Of a DNA stretch of 64,000 bases, positions 26,777 through 34,082 are shown piece by piece. Under the pieces are notes generated by a model. That model ran no database searches and was not told the origin of the DNA. It saw nothing but the letters and a program-made list of their open reading frames with translations. The stretch lies in assembly GCA_033851955.1 (NCBI GenBank), contig JAWSVK010000007.1, forward strand, positions 62,001 through 126,000, read 5' to 3'. Within the stretch, counting starts at the first letter, position 1; each line of letters opens with the position of its first letter. Source of the DNA: Profundibacter sp033851955. GTDB lineage: Bacteria; Pseudomonadota; Alphaproteobacteria; Rhodobacterales; Rhodobacteraceae. The translations under genes and the position numbers were made by a program.

Positions 26777-27718
26777 ATGTCGTTGAAAATTGCCATCCAG
26801 ATGGACCCAATCGGTCCGATCGATATTGACGCAGACAGCTCATTCCGCATCGCCGAAGAGGCGCAAGCGCGTGGCCACGAGCTGTTTTATTACACGCCTG
26901 ACAAACTGTCATTCCGTGCAGGACGCGTGATGGCGCGGGGCTGGCCTTTGACGGTGCGCCGCGAAAAGGGCAACCATTTCACGCTGGGCGCCGAGCAGGA
27001 CATTGATCTGGCTGACTGGGACGTTGTCTGGTTGCGTCAAGATCCGCCATTTGACATGGGCTATATCACTACGACCCATTTACTGGACATGATCCACCCC
27101 GACACATTGGTGGTGAATGACCCGTTCTGGGTGCGCAACTACCCTGAAAAACTGCTGGTGCTGCAATTTCCAGACCTAACCCCACCCACCATGATCGCCC
27201 GTGATCTGGAGACCATCAAAGAATTTAAGGCCGAGCATGGCGATATCATTCTTAAGCCGCTTTACGGGAATGGAGGGGCCGGTGTGTTCCGTTTGGACAA
27301 AGGCGATCGCAACCTGACGTCGCTGCACGAATTGTTCATGGGCATCAATCGCGAGCCGTTGATAGCGCAAAAATTCCTGCCTGATGTGTCCAATGGCGAC
27401 AAACGGATCATACTGGTCGACGGCGAAGCTGTTGGCGCGATCAACCGCGTTCCAGCCAAGGGCGAAACCCGTTCCAACATGCACGTCGGGGGACGGCCCG
27501 AAAAGATTGGGCTAACCGCAAGAGACAAAGAAATTTGCGCGGCCATCGGGCCTTTGTTGCGCGAAAAGGGTCAAGTTTTTGTTGGGATCGACGTGATCGG
27601 CGATTACCTGACCGAAATCAACGTGACCTCGCCCACCGGCATTCAAGAACTTGAACGATTTGACGGCACCAACATCGCCGAAAAAATCTGGCAGGCGATT
27701 GAGGCCAAACGGGCATGA
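26777..27718 (+). CDS. gshB: Glutathione synthetase
   Basis: ATP-grasp ligase joining gamma-glutamylcysteine and glycine to give glutathione. 313 residues, the usual length. Visible family features: start SLKIAIQMDPIGPIDIDADSS, LRQDPPFDMGYITTTHLLD, ILKPLYGNGGAGVF (ATP-binding), KRIILVDGEAVGAINRVPAKGETRSN and GIDVIGDYLTEINVTSPTG. The start at 26777 has AAGGGG upstream. The longer frame from 26696 overlaps YraN and lacks similarity. It overlaps the following hydrolase gene by four bases. Confidence 0.96.
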   Translation: MSLKIAIQMDPIGPIDIDADSSFRIAEEAQARGHELFYYTPDKLSFRAGRVMARGWPLTVRREKGNHFTLGAEQDIDLADWDVVWLRQDPPFDMGYITTTHLLDMIHPDTLVVNDPFWVRNYPEKLLVLQFPDLTPPTMIARDLETIKEFKAEHGDIILKPLYGNGGAGVFRLDKGDRNLTSLHELFMGINREPLIAQKFLPDVSNGDKRIILVDGEAVGAINRVPAKGETRSNMHVGGRPEKIGLTARDKEICAAIGPLLREKGQVFVGIDVIGDYLTEINVTSPTGIQELERFDGTNIAEKIWQAIEAKRA

Positions 27719-28641
27719 GTCTGCGCCTAGGCATCTTGAACGGGTTTTTACGCCTATTTGAAAAGCGACGGATGGCGCGAGCGAAAACGCCTGATGACCT
27801 TCGAAGACCGTTTGAAATCCAAGCTCGGATGTTTTTTTGGCCACCTCGCAAGACCGAATTCAAAGACGATGATTTGCAGATCGGTGACCATTCAGTTCCG
27901 ATCCATTGGGCCATAGCAAAAAATGCCACCAAAGATCACGTGATCCTGTATTTCCATGGCGGCGGCTATGTTTTTGGCTCGCCCAAAACCCATCGCTCCA
28001 TGTTAGCACGGCTTTCAGCAATGACAGGCATGTCGGCCTGTTTGCCGCGTTACAGATTGGCGCCGGAACACCCGTTTCCAGCCGCCATTGAGGATGCGGT
28101 TGCTGCCTATCAGGCATTGCTTGGGCGTGGTTTTTCGGCGGACCAGATTGTCATGGGGGGCGACAGCGCAGGTGGCGGGTTGGTATTGGCGCTGCTTGGA
28201 GAAATCACTCGGCTGAGATTGCCGCAGCCCGCTGGTGTTATTGCATTTTCTCCCCTGACCGACCTCACTTATTCGGGGCTGTCATTCACCGAAAACGCAA
28301 AATCAGATGTGGTTTTGCCCGCCGAACGAGCGATGGGCATGGCAGAGCTATACTTGCGCGGCGCCGCCCCTGATGATCCTCGCGTATCGCCGATCCATGC
28401 GCAATTTTCAGGAGAAACGCCAGTTTACCTGACTGCCAGCGACAGCGAAATACTGCTGGATGACACGCGCCGTATGACCCAGCATTTACGCGACCAAGGT
28501 GTAAAGGTTACCGAAAAGATCGTGCAAAATCATCCGCACGTCTGGCCAATTTTCCAAGGGATATTGCCGGAAGCCGACCAAGGTTTGCGAGATGTCGCAA
28601 GCTGGATCAAACCTCTTTTGTCGCGCTCAGACGAAAGCTGA
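27715..28641 (+). CDS. Alpha/beta hydrolase of the HSL esterase family
   Basis: 308-residue esterase or lipase-like hydrolase. It shows the oxyanion-hole motif HGGGYVFGS near residue 82 and the nucleophile elbow GGDSAGGGL near residue 142 (serine nucleophile). The acid is probably in ASDSEILLDD and the histidine in NHPHVWPIF. These are diagnostic of the hormone-sensitive-lipase group acting on short-chain esters. The natural substrate is unknown. It is last in the rsmI-yraN-gshB unit, and its 3' end overlaps the convergent comM gene by 35 bases. Confidence 0.85.
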   Translation: MSLRLGILNGFLRLFEKRRMARAKTPDDLRRPFEIQARMFFWPPRKTEFKDDDLQIGDHSVPIHWAIAKNATKDHVILYFHGGGYVFGSPKTHRSMLARLSAMTGMSACLPRYRLAPEHPFPAAIEDAVAAYQALLGRGFSADQIVMGGDSAGGGLVLALLGEITRLRLPQPAGVIAFSPLTDLTYSGLSFTENAKSDVVLPAERAMGMAELYLRGAAPDDPRVSPIHAQFSGETPVYLTASDSEILLDDTRRMTQHLRDQGVKVTEKIVQNHPHVWPIFQGILPEADQGLRDVASWIKPLLSRSDES

Positions 28642-30121
28642 CCGCCTCGGCCACATGGTGTTTGCGCACATCCTCGACCCCCTCAAGGTCGGCGATGGTG
28701 CGGGCCACACGCAACACGCGGTGATAGCCTCGCGCCGACAGGCCAAAGCGTTCAGCGACTTTGATCAACAGCGCGCGCCCTTCCTCATCGGGTGTGGCAA
28801 TTTCTTCTAGTACGGCGCCTTCGGCATCAGCGTTCACACGCATATCAGGGTGTTCATCAAATCGCATGGCTTGCACATCACGCGCCGCCGAAATGCGGGC
28901 AGCCATTTCGGCAGAACTGTCACCGGCTTCGGGCAAATCAAGGTCAGAATAAGCCACCGGCGGCACATCAATGCGCAGATCAAACCTGTCCATCAAGGGG
29001 CCGGAAATGCGGCCCAAATATTCCTCGCCACAGATCGGAACACGGGCACAGGCGCGGGCGGGGTCCGCAAGGTAGCCGCATTTGCACGGATTGGCCGCCG
29101 CAACCAACATAAACCGGCAGGGATAGCGCACATGCGCGTTGGCGCGGGCCACCACGACCTCGCCGGTTTCAATTGGCTGACGCAGGGTTTCCAGCACGGC
29201 GCGTGGATATTCGGGGAATTCATCCATGAACAACACGCCATTATGTGCCAGCGAGATTTCGCCCGGTTTTGCACCGCGCCCGCCGCCAACAATGGCGGCC
29301 ATTGAGGCGGTGTGATGCGGCTCACGAAACGGACGTTCGCGCGAAATGCCGCCCTCGTCCAGCAAGCCGGACAGGGAATGGATCATCGAAGTTTCCAGCG
29401 CTTCAGCCGCGCTTAGCTGGGGCAAAATACCTGGAAGGCGCGCCGCCAACATGGATTTCCCTGACCCGGGAGAGCCAGTCATCAACACATGGTGCCGTCC
29501 TGCTGCTGCAATTTCCAACGCCCGTTTGGCCCGTTCTTGTCCTTTGACATCGCGCATGTCGCGGCTGTGATTTTCGCGGGTGACTTCGCCCGCAACAGCG
29601 GGGCTGAGCGGTGATTGGCCCGTGTAATGACGTACGACTTCTGTCAGCGAGCCAGCGGCCAAAACCTGCGTGGCGCCGACCCAAGCGGCCTCGGCACCGC
29701 AGGCCTTGGGGCACAAAAGTGCACGGTCATGTTCGGCGGCCGCCATGGCGGCAGGTAGGGCACCTATGACCTGAATGAGCGAGCCATCCAGCGATAATTC
29801 TCCCAACGCGACGGTGTTTTCCACCTCTTCGGCGGGCACAATTTCCAGCGCGGCGAGCAATGCTAGCGCGATAGGTAAATCGAAATGCGATCCCACCTTA
29901 AGCACGTCAGCCGGCGAAAGGTTGATGGTGATGCGTTTGGAAGGGAGGGCGATCGACATCGCCGTCATCGCGGCCCGCACCCGTTCGCGTGCCTCCGACA
30001 CGGCCTTGTCAGGCAGACCCACGATTGCAAACGACGGCAATCCCGCAGTGACCGCGCATTGCACTTCAACCATGCGGGCCGTGATCCCCTCAAACGCGAC
30101 AGTGTAGGCGCGTGCCACCAT
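28607..30121 (-). CDS. comM: ComM/YifB family Mg-chelatase-like AAA+ ATPase
   Basis: 504-residue AAA+ protein. In naturally competent bacteria ComM is a branch-migration helicase that extends heteroduplex during DNA uptake. The N-terminal Lon-protease-like ChlI domain (SVDLS-type block VEVQCAVTAGLPSFAIVGLP) is followed by Walker A TGSPGSGKSML near residue 216 and VLFMDEFPEYPRAVLETLRQP. A four-cysteine patch (CKCGYLADPARACARVPIC) is also present. The ATG at 30121 is chosen because GGAGGG lies seven bases upstream. The GTG at 30127 is an alternative. The ribosome site abuts a strong inverted repeat. It overlaps the convergent hydrolase gene. Confidence 0.92.
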   Translation of the reverse strand: MVARAYTVAFEGITARMVEVQCAVTAGLPSFAIVGLPDKAVSEARERVRAAMTAMSIALPSKRITINLSPADVLKVGSHFDLPIALALLAALEIVPAEEVENTVALGELSLDGSLIQVIGALPAAMAAAEHDRALLCPKACGAEAAWVGATQVLAAGSLTEVVRHYTGQSPLSPAVAGEVTRENHSRDMRDVKGQERAKRALEIAAAGRHHVLMTGSPGSGKSMLAARLPGILPQLSAAEALETSMIHSLSGLLDEGGISRERPFREPHHTASMAAIVGGGRGAKPGEISLAHNGVLFMDEFPEYPRAVLETLRQPIETGEVVVARANAHVRYPCRFMLVAAANPCKCGYLADPARACARVPICGEEYLGRISGPLMDRFDLRIDVPPVAYSDLDLPEAGDSSAEMAARISAARDVQAMRFDEHPDMRVNADAEGAVLEEIATPDEEGRALLIKVAERFGLSARGYHRVLRVARTIADLEGVEDVRKHHVAEAVSFRLSATKEV

Positions 30122-30132
30122 ATCCACGCCCT

Positions 30133-30166
30133 CCAGCGTTAACTAATAAGTTATGGTTAACGCTGG
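30133..30166 (-). promoter_or_regulatory. Inverted repeat directly before the comM ribosome site
   Basis: CCAGCGTTAAC at 30133-30143 is the perfect inverse of GTTAACGCTGG at 30156-30166, separated by 12 A/T-rich bases. On the minus strand the second arm ends in CTGG and runs straight into the GGAGGG ribosome site of comM. It could be a repressor operator or an RNA hairpin that hides the ribosome site. It also follows the GST stop codon by six bases, so it might limit read-through. Confidence 0.55.
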
Positions 30167-30172
30167 AAAGGT

Positions 30173-31042
30173 TTACGAATGGTAAATTTTCATGAAATCT
30201 GGCCAAGCCTCAGGGTCTGCCACGGTTTTATCGCGGCAAGTTGCGTTGCAAAACCCGAATGTTCGCTCGTTGAGTTCCAGTAAATGGGTCACGGCTTTGC
30301 CGGAGTATGGGCAATTGGAGTTTTCCGCTATGCCATGATCAACCGCCTTTGCATCCAAACGAGGCAAGGGCCAATCGCGAAACGCGAGGTCCATTGCATA
30401 GGGAACCGGATCATAGGTTTTTGTCAGCCCCAAGGCGCGCCATTTTCGAAATGCGGGGTCCTTTAGGTGTTCTGAAACATAAGCGGCTGCTGCATCATTG
30501 ACGGGCAGGTCAAATCCAGCAATCCGCGCAGCAATTGGGGCGTAAAAGGCATCGGCCAACGAATAGGTGCCAAACAGCCAGGGGCCGCCGCTTGCGTGGC
30601 GGGTGCGCGCCAGTGCCCACAAGTCCTGAAGTCGATCCAGATCGGCCTGCACACCTGAGGATACCGAAAACCCGTCATATTGGTGCAACAATTGCATTGG
30701 GCACTCATTCCGCAGAGCGCCAAAACCGGAGTGCAATTCAGCGACCAACCAGCGCGCCAAAATGCGGGCAGATTCATCGCTGGGCCAAAGGCCCGCATCT
30801 GGATGGCGTTCGGCTAATACTTCGGCAATGGCCATCGTGTCGCCCACGGCATCGCCATCCGGCGTGCGGATCACAGGGACCGTGCGTGCAGGTGCCAAAC
30901 TGGCTAGGTCTTGTTGAAATGTGCCGGAATATAGTCCCAACATGTGAGTGCGGTAGGGGATGTTGAACTTTTCAAACATCAACCAGCCACGCAGCGACCA
31001 GCTGGAAAATGAGCGGTCGCCGATATAAAGATCATACGTCAT
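30173..31042 (-). CDS. Glutathione S-transferase fused to a C-terminal YHS-like zinc domain
   Basis: 289-residue protein. The N-terminal thioredoxin-like GST domain begins MTYDLYIGDRSFSSWSLRGWLM with the glutathione-contact serine in the SSWS block, and a helical GST domain follows. The last 50 residues add a small cysteine domain: CPYSGKAV, a hydrophobic spacer, then FGFCNATCRDK followed by ADPEAWPDF. This C-x-x-S-G-K ... F-C-x-x-x-C-R-x-K ... A-D-P-E pattern resembles YHS/TRASH metal-binding domains. Start at 31042 from GST similarity (the frame extends to 31171 without it). The substrate is unknown. The tail may bind a metal, which is inference. Confidence 0.75.
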   Translation of the reverse strand: MTYDLYIGDRSFSSWSLRGWLMFEKFNIPYRTHMLGLYSGTFQQDLASLAPARTVPVIRTPDGDAVGDTMAIAEVLAERHPDAGLWPSDESARILARWLVAELHSGFGALRNECPMQLLHQYDGFSVSSGVQADLDRLQDLWALARTRHASGGPWLFGTYSLADAFYAPIAARIAGFDLPVNDAAAAYVSEHLKDPAFRKWRALGLTKTYDPVPYAMDLAFRDWPLPRLDAKAVDHGIAENSNCPYSGKAVTHLLELNERTFGFCNATCRDKTVADPEAWPDFMKIYHS

Positions 31043-31122
31043 GACGTGCAGCTTATCGAACCGAGACCTATAAGCAAAATTGTGTTTTGTGACGGCGGCA
31101 TAAAGTTTTGTGATGAATGGGG

Positions 31123-31701
31123 TTAGGGCAAATGGTTGATCACGCCCGTATCCCAGGCCGCCCCGTCCCATTGCAGGCGCGTTACAGACAGGTTGTCGAT
31201 TTTGTGAGAAACGGCTTGATAGGCCGTTAGACCACCAGCCAATTGTACCTGCGTTAGGATCGCGCCGAAATGGGCTACGGCGATGATATGCGTGTTGGGG
31301 TGGCGGTTGTTCATCCGGTCAACATAGGCGTTGATGCGGTTGGCGGCTGTGTTCCAGCTCTCGCCGTTTGGCGGGGCAACATCGCCCGGTTTGTCCCAAT
31401 AATCGCGGCTTAGGTTTGGGTCACGCGCCATGACTTGTTCAAAGTTCAACCCGTCCCAATCACCGAAATCAAACTCCCGGATATCGGCGGCATGAGGCAG
31501 GCGGGTGCGTTGGCCTGCGATGGCGTCTGCGGTGGCGGTGCAGCGCGACAAATCCGACGAAACCAGCAGGGCGTCATCCGGTAAATGGGCGTTAAGACGG
31601 GCAATTTGGGCTGTATCGGACAGATCTGCGGGCACATCTCGCCAGCCCACGAAAGATTTTTCGTGGGTCGGTCCGTGGCGTATCCACCACCATGTCGTCA
31701 T
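31123..31701 (-). CDS. Histidine phosphatase family protein, CobC-like
   Basis: 192-residue phosphatase with the catalytic RHG motif at the very start (WWWIRHGPTHEK), a second region LVSSDLSRCTATADAI and EFDFGDWDGLNFEQV, and the second catalytic histidine in IIAVAHFGAILTQ. Because the gene overlaps the upstream cobU by four bases, the likely role is alpha-ribazole-5'-phosphate phosphatase in late cobalamin assembly. Phosphoglycerate-mutase-like enzymes are hard to separate by sequence, so the function rests on context. Confidence 0.7.
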   Translation of the reverse strand: MTTWWWIRHGPTHEKSFVGWRDVPADLSDTAQIARLNAHLPDDALLVSSDLSRCTATADAIAGQRTRLPHAADIREFDFGDWDGLNFEQVMARDPNLSRDYWDKPGDVAPPNGESWNTAANRINAYVDRMNNRHPNTHIIAVAHFGAILTQVQLAGGLTAYQAVSHKIDNLSVTRLQWDGAAWDTGVINHLP

Positions 31702-32222
31702 GTTGGCAAGGTGCCCTTTAGCACCATTGGCAGGCCTGCAATTACCGTCACAGCCAAATCGGCTTGGGCGGCGAGGCGCTGGTTCAAACGCCCTTGACCT
31801 TCTCTGAATTTGCGCGCCAAAGCGTTTTCGGGAACGATGCCCGCGCCGACCTCGTTAGAGACCACCACCAAGGGGGCTCTGCAATCTGCTAAGGATTGCA
31901 ACAGCGCGGATTGGGCGGCTTCCAGGTCGGTCTCGGCCAACAGCTGGTTGGTCAGCCAAAGTGTGATGCAATCCAGTAAGATCACGTCAGTTGCATTGGC
32001 GGAGCCGAGGGCATCTGAGAGATCAAGCGGAGCCTCTATTGTGTGCCAGCCATCGCCGCGAGATTTTTGATGGCGGTTGATTTTCGCGGTCATTTCGCTG
32101 TCATGGGCCTGTGCCGTGGCCAGATAGATTTTGGCGTTGCCGCAGGCCATGACCAGTCCCTCAGCAAAATCCGATTTGCCCGAGGCGGCCGCGCCGATGA
32201 TAAGGGTCAGGTCAGGTAACAT
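31698..32222 (-). CDS. cobU: Adenosylcobinamide kinase / guanylyltransferase
   Basis: Bifunctional enzyme (CobU, called CobP in aerobic bacteria) that phosphorylates adenosylcobinamide and attaches GMP. 174 residues. The P-loop is GAAASGKSDFAEGL near residue 10. The GMP-accepting histidine region is INRHQKSRGDGWHTIEAP near residue 50. LDCITLWLTN and VSNEVGAGIVPENALARKFREGQG (quoted as SNEVGAGIVPENALARKF) are family signatures. It is coupled to the phosphatase downstream. The cofactor made is needed by Ecm encoded elsewhere in the window. Confidence 0.95.
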   Translation of the reverse strand: MLPDLTLIIGAAASGKSDFAEGLVMACGNAKIYLATAQAHDSEMTAKINRHQKSRGDGWHTIEAPLDLSDALGSANATDVILLDCITLWLTNQLLAETDLEAAQSALLQSLADCRAPLVVVSNEVGAGIVPENALARKFREGQGRLNQRLAAQADLAVTVIAGLPMVLKGTLPT

Positions 32223-32248
32223 ATTTAAATCATATCAAGTCTCGGGCG

Positions 32249-32279
32249 CGCTCATCAAGCCCTGACGGGCATTCTTCGC
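32249..32279 (+). repeat. Three-copy intergenic element, copy 3 (degenerate)
   Basis: CGCTCATCAAGCC and TTCTTCGC match copies 1 and 2 on their minus strand exactly or nearly so, with a one-base length change between them. The central hairpin here is stronger: GCCC-TGAC-GGGC. Unlike the other copies it lies between divergent genes (cobU and coaBC) and not on a stop codon. Confidence 0.5.
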
Positions 32280-32310
32280 GAGGTTTGTGGCGGGGAATGT
32301 CGGCAGCTGG

Positions 32311-32339
32311 TTGAGTTTACACGTTTTGCGGCCTAAAAT
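32311..32339 (+). promoter_or_regulatory. Candidate housekeeping promoter of coaBC
   Basis: TTGAGT at 32311-32316 and TAAAAT at 32334-32339 are separated by 17 bases, the ideal spacing for a sigma-70-type promoter. The -10 element ends 27 bases before the coaBC start, leaving room for a short leader. This is a motif match only. Confidence 0.4.
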
Positions 32340-32366
32340 AGCTACAACTGTCTGAAAGGGCTAAAT

Positions 32367-33572
32367 ATGCTTTCTGGAAAACGCATTTTATTGATTGTGG
32401 GTGGCGGAATCGCCGCCTTTAAGTCGTTGGATTTGATCCGGCGGCTGCGTGAAAAAGGCGCGATTGTGGTGCCGGTACTGACCAAAGCAAGCGAGGAGTT
32501 TGTGACGCCGCTGTCAGTTTCGGCACTTGCTGCCGAAAAGGTTTACCGTGATCTGTTTGATCTGACCGACGAGGCCGAGATGGGGCATATCGAATTGTCG
32601 CGCGCCGCTGATTTGGTTGTGGTGGCTCCGGCCACGGCGGATTTGATGGGCAAGATGGCGGCGGGGTTGGCGAATGATTTGGCCTCGACATTATTGATGG
32701 CCACGGACAAGCAAGTTTTGATTGCGCCGTCGATGAATGTGCGGATGTGGGAACATCCGGCGACAGTGCGCAACCTTGCGACCCTGAAAGGGGACGGCGT
32801 GATGGTTGTTGGTCCAAACGAGGGCAACATGGCTTGTGGTGAGTACGGCCCGGGGCGGATGGCGGAGCCGTTGGAAATCGTGGCAGCTATCGAGGCGGCG
32901 ATTGCGGATGGCCCGTTGAAAGGCAAGCATGTTCTGGTGACCTCTGGGCCGACACATGAGCCGATTGATCCAGTGCGCTATATCGCCAACCGTTCAAGCG
33001 GCGCACAGGGTGCGGCCATTGCGCGGGCGCTGTCGGCGCTGGGCGCGGAGGTGACTTTTGTAACGGGCCCTGCGGATGTGGCCCCGCCCGACGGGGTGCA
33101 GGTGGTTAAGGTGCAAACGGCGCTTGAAATGTTGGGCGCTGTGCAGGCAGCATTGCCAGCGGACGCGGCGGTGTTCGCGGCGGCGGTGGCTGATTGGCGG
33201 ATGGCCAAGGCTTCAAATTCCAAGATGAAGAAGGATGGCAAGGGCAGCCTGCCAGTGCTTGATTTCACCGAAAATCCGGACATTTTGGCGAAGGTTTCGC
33301 AGATGAAAAAGGGCCGCCCTGACTTGGTTGTTGGTTTTGCGGCGGAAACGGATGACGTGGTGAAAAACGCCACCAGTAAGCGCAAACGTAAGGGGTGTGA
33401 TTGGATCGTTGCCAATGATGTATCGCCCGAGACGGGGATTATGGGGGGCAGCGAGAATGCGGTCGTGGTGATCAAATCGGACGGGGCAGAGGAATGGCCG
33501 CGGATGGGCAAGGACCAAGTGGCCACAAGGTTGGCGGCGGCAATTGCCGAGGCCTTGGGTAAAGAGGTTTAA
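32367..33572 (+). CDS. coaBC: Bifunctional phosphopantothenoylcysteine decarboxylase / phosphopantothenate-cysteine ligase
   Basis: Two successive steps of coenzyme A synthesis in one 401-residue protein. The N-terminal flavodoxin-like CoaC half has GGGIAAFKSLDLIRRLRE and the catalytic-histidine region around residue 75 (EMGHIELSRAADLVVVAPATADLMGK, quoted as HIELSRAADLVVVAPATA), then PSMNVRMWEHP and the flap cysteine in NMACGEYGPGRM. The CoaB half begins near residue 190 with VLVTSGPTHEPIDPVR and has NRSSGAQGAAIARAL. Both active sites look complete. AAGGG precedes the ATG. It heads a run with dut and moeB. Confidence 0.96.
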   Translation: MLSGKRILLIVGGGIAAFKSLDLIRRLREKGAIVVPVLTKASEEFVTPLSVSALAAEKVYRDLFDLTDEAEMGHIELSRAADLVVVAPATADLMGKMAAGLANDLASTLLMATDKQVLIAPSMNVRMWEHPATVRNLATLKGDGVMVVGPNEGNMACGEYGPGRMAEPLEIVAAIEAAIADGPLKGKHVLVTSGPTHEPIDPVRYIANRSSGAQGAAIARALSALGAEVTFVTGPADVAPPDGVQVVKVQTALEMLGAVQAALPADAAVFAAAVADWRMAKASNSKMKKDGKGSLPVLDFTENPDILAKVSQMKKGRPDLVVGFAAETDDVVKNATSKRKRKGCDWIVANDVSPETGIMGGSENAVVVIKSDGAEEWPRMGKDQVATRLAAAIAEALGKEV

Positions 33573-33587
33573 TGCGCTGCCGCGCAG

Positions 33588-33613
33588 GCGGATATTTAAG
33601 GAACAAAAATGGG
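33588..33613 (+). repeat. Two-copy gene leader, copy before dut
   Basis: A 26-base segment ending on the start codon region of dut matches 62777-62802 at 24 of 26 positions. It contains GCGGATATTT, then AAGGAA as ribosome site, then CAAAAATGGG spanning the ATG. The second copy is in front of the purine nucleoside phosphorylase gene. The shared part includes the translation start. Confidence 0.6.
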
Positions 33614-34082
33614 AAGTGCTGTGGTGACTGTGATGTTTGCGTGGCTTGATGGTGCTGATCAGATGCTTGGGTTGCCTGCTTACGAGACAGCCGGAGCAGC
33701 CGGAGCTGATTTACGTGCGAATTTTGAGTTGCGCGCGCGCGAGGGTTTGATTTTGCAGGCAGGCGAGCGTGCGTTGGTGCCCACTGGTTTGCGGTTGGAA
33801 ATACCCGTCGGTTATGAGGTTCAGATTCGACCGCGCTCTGGCTTGGCGCTCAAACACGGCATCACATTGCCCAACAGCCCAGGCACGATAGACAGTGACT
33901 ATCGCGGACCACTTGGCGTGATTTTGATGAACAGCGGATCCGAGCCGTTTGCCGTTAATCATGGTGACAGGATTGCACAGATGGTGGTGGCACCGGTGGT
34001 TCAAGCGAGGTTTGAAGTGGCAAAAACGCTGCAAGACACGGCTCGGGGCGAAGGTGGATTCGGATCCACTGGGCGCGGATAA
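33609..34082 (+). CDS. dut: Deoxyuridine 5'-triphosphate nucleotidohydrolase
   Basis: Homotrimeric dUTPase of 157 residues that removes dUTP and supplies dUMP for thymidylate synthesis. Conserved motifs in order: AGADLRAN (I), PRSGLALKHGIT (II), NSPGTIDSDYRGPLGVILMN (III), GDRIAQMVV (IV) and the flexible C-terminal RGEGGFGSTGRG (V). All are intact. The ATG at 33609 is supported by AAGGAA in the repeated leader. Its stop codon shares a base with the next start (TAATG). Confidence 0.96.
   Translation: MGSAVVTVMFAWLDGADQMLGLPAYETAGAAGADLRANFELRAREGLILQAGERALVPTGLRLEIPVGYEVQIRPRSGLALKHGITLPNSPGTIDSDYRGPLGVILMNSGSEPFAVNHGDRIAQMVVAPVVQARFEVAKTLQDTARGEGGFGSTGRG

Noticed and set aside
31123..31701. 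Phosphoglycerate mutase
   Set aside because: Length and motifs are compatible, but the four-base overlap with cobU makes an alpha-ribazole phosphatase the better reading.
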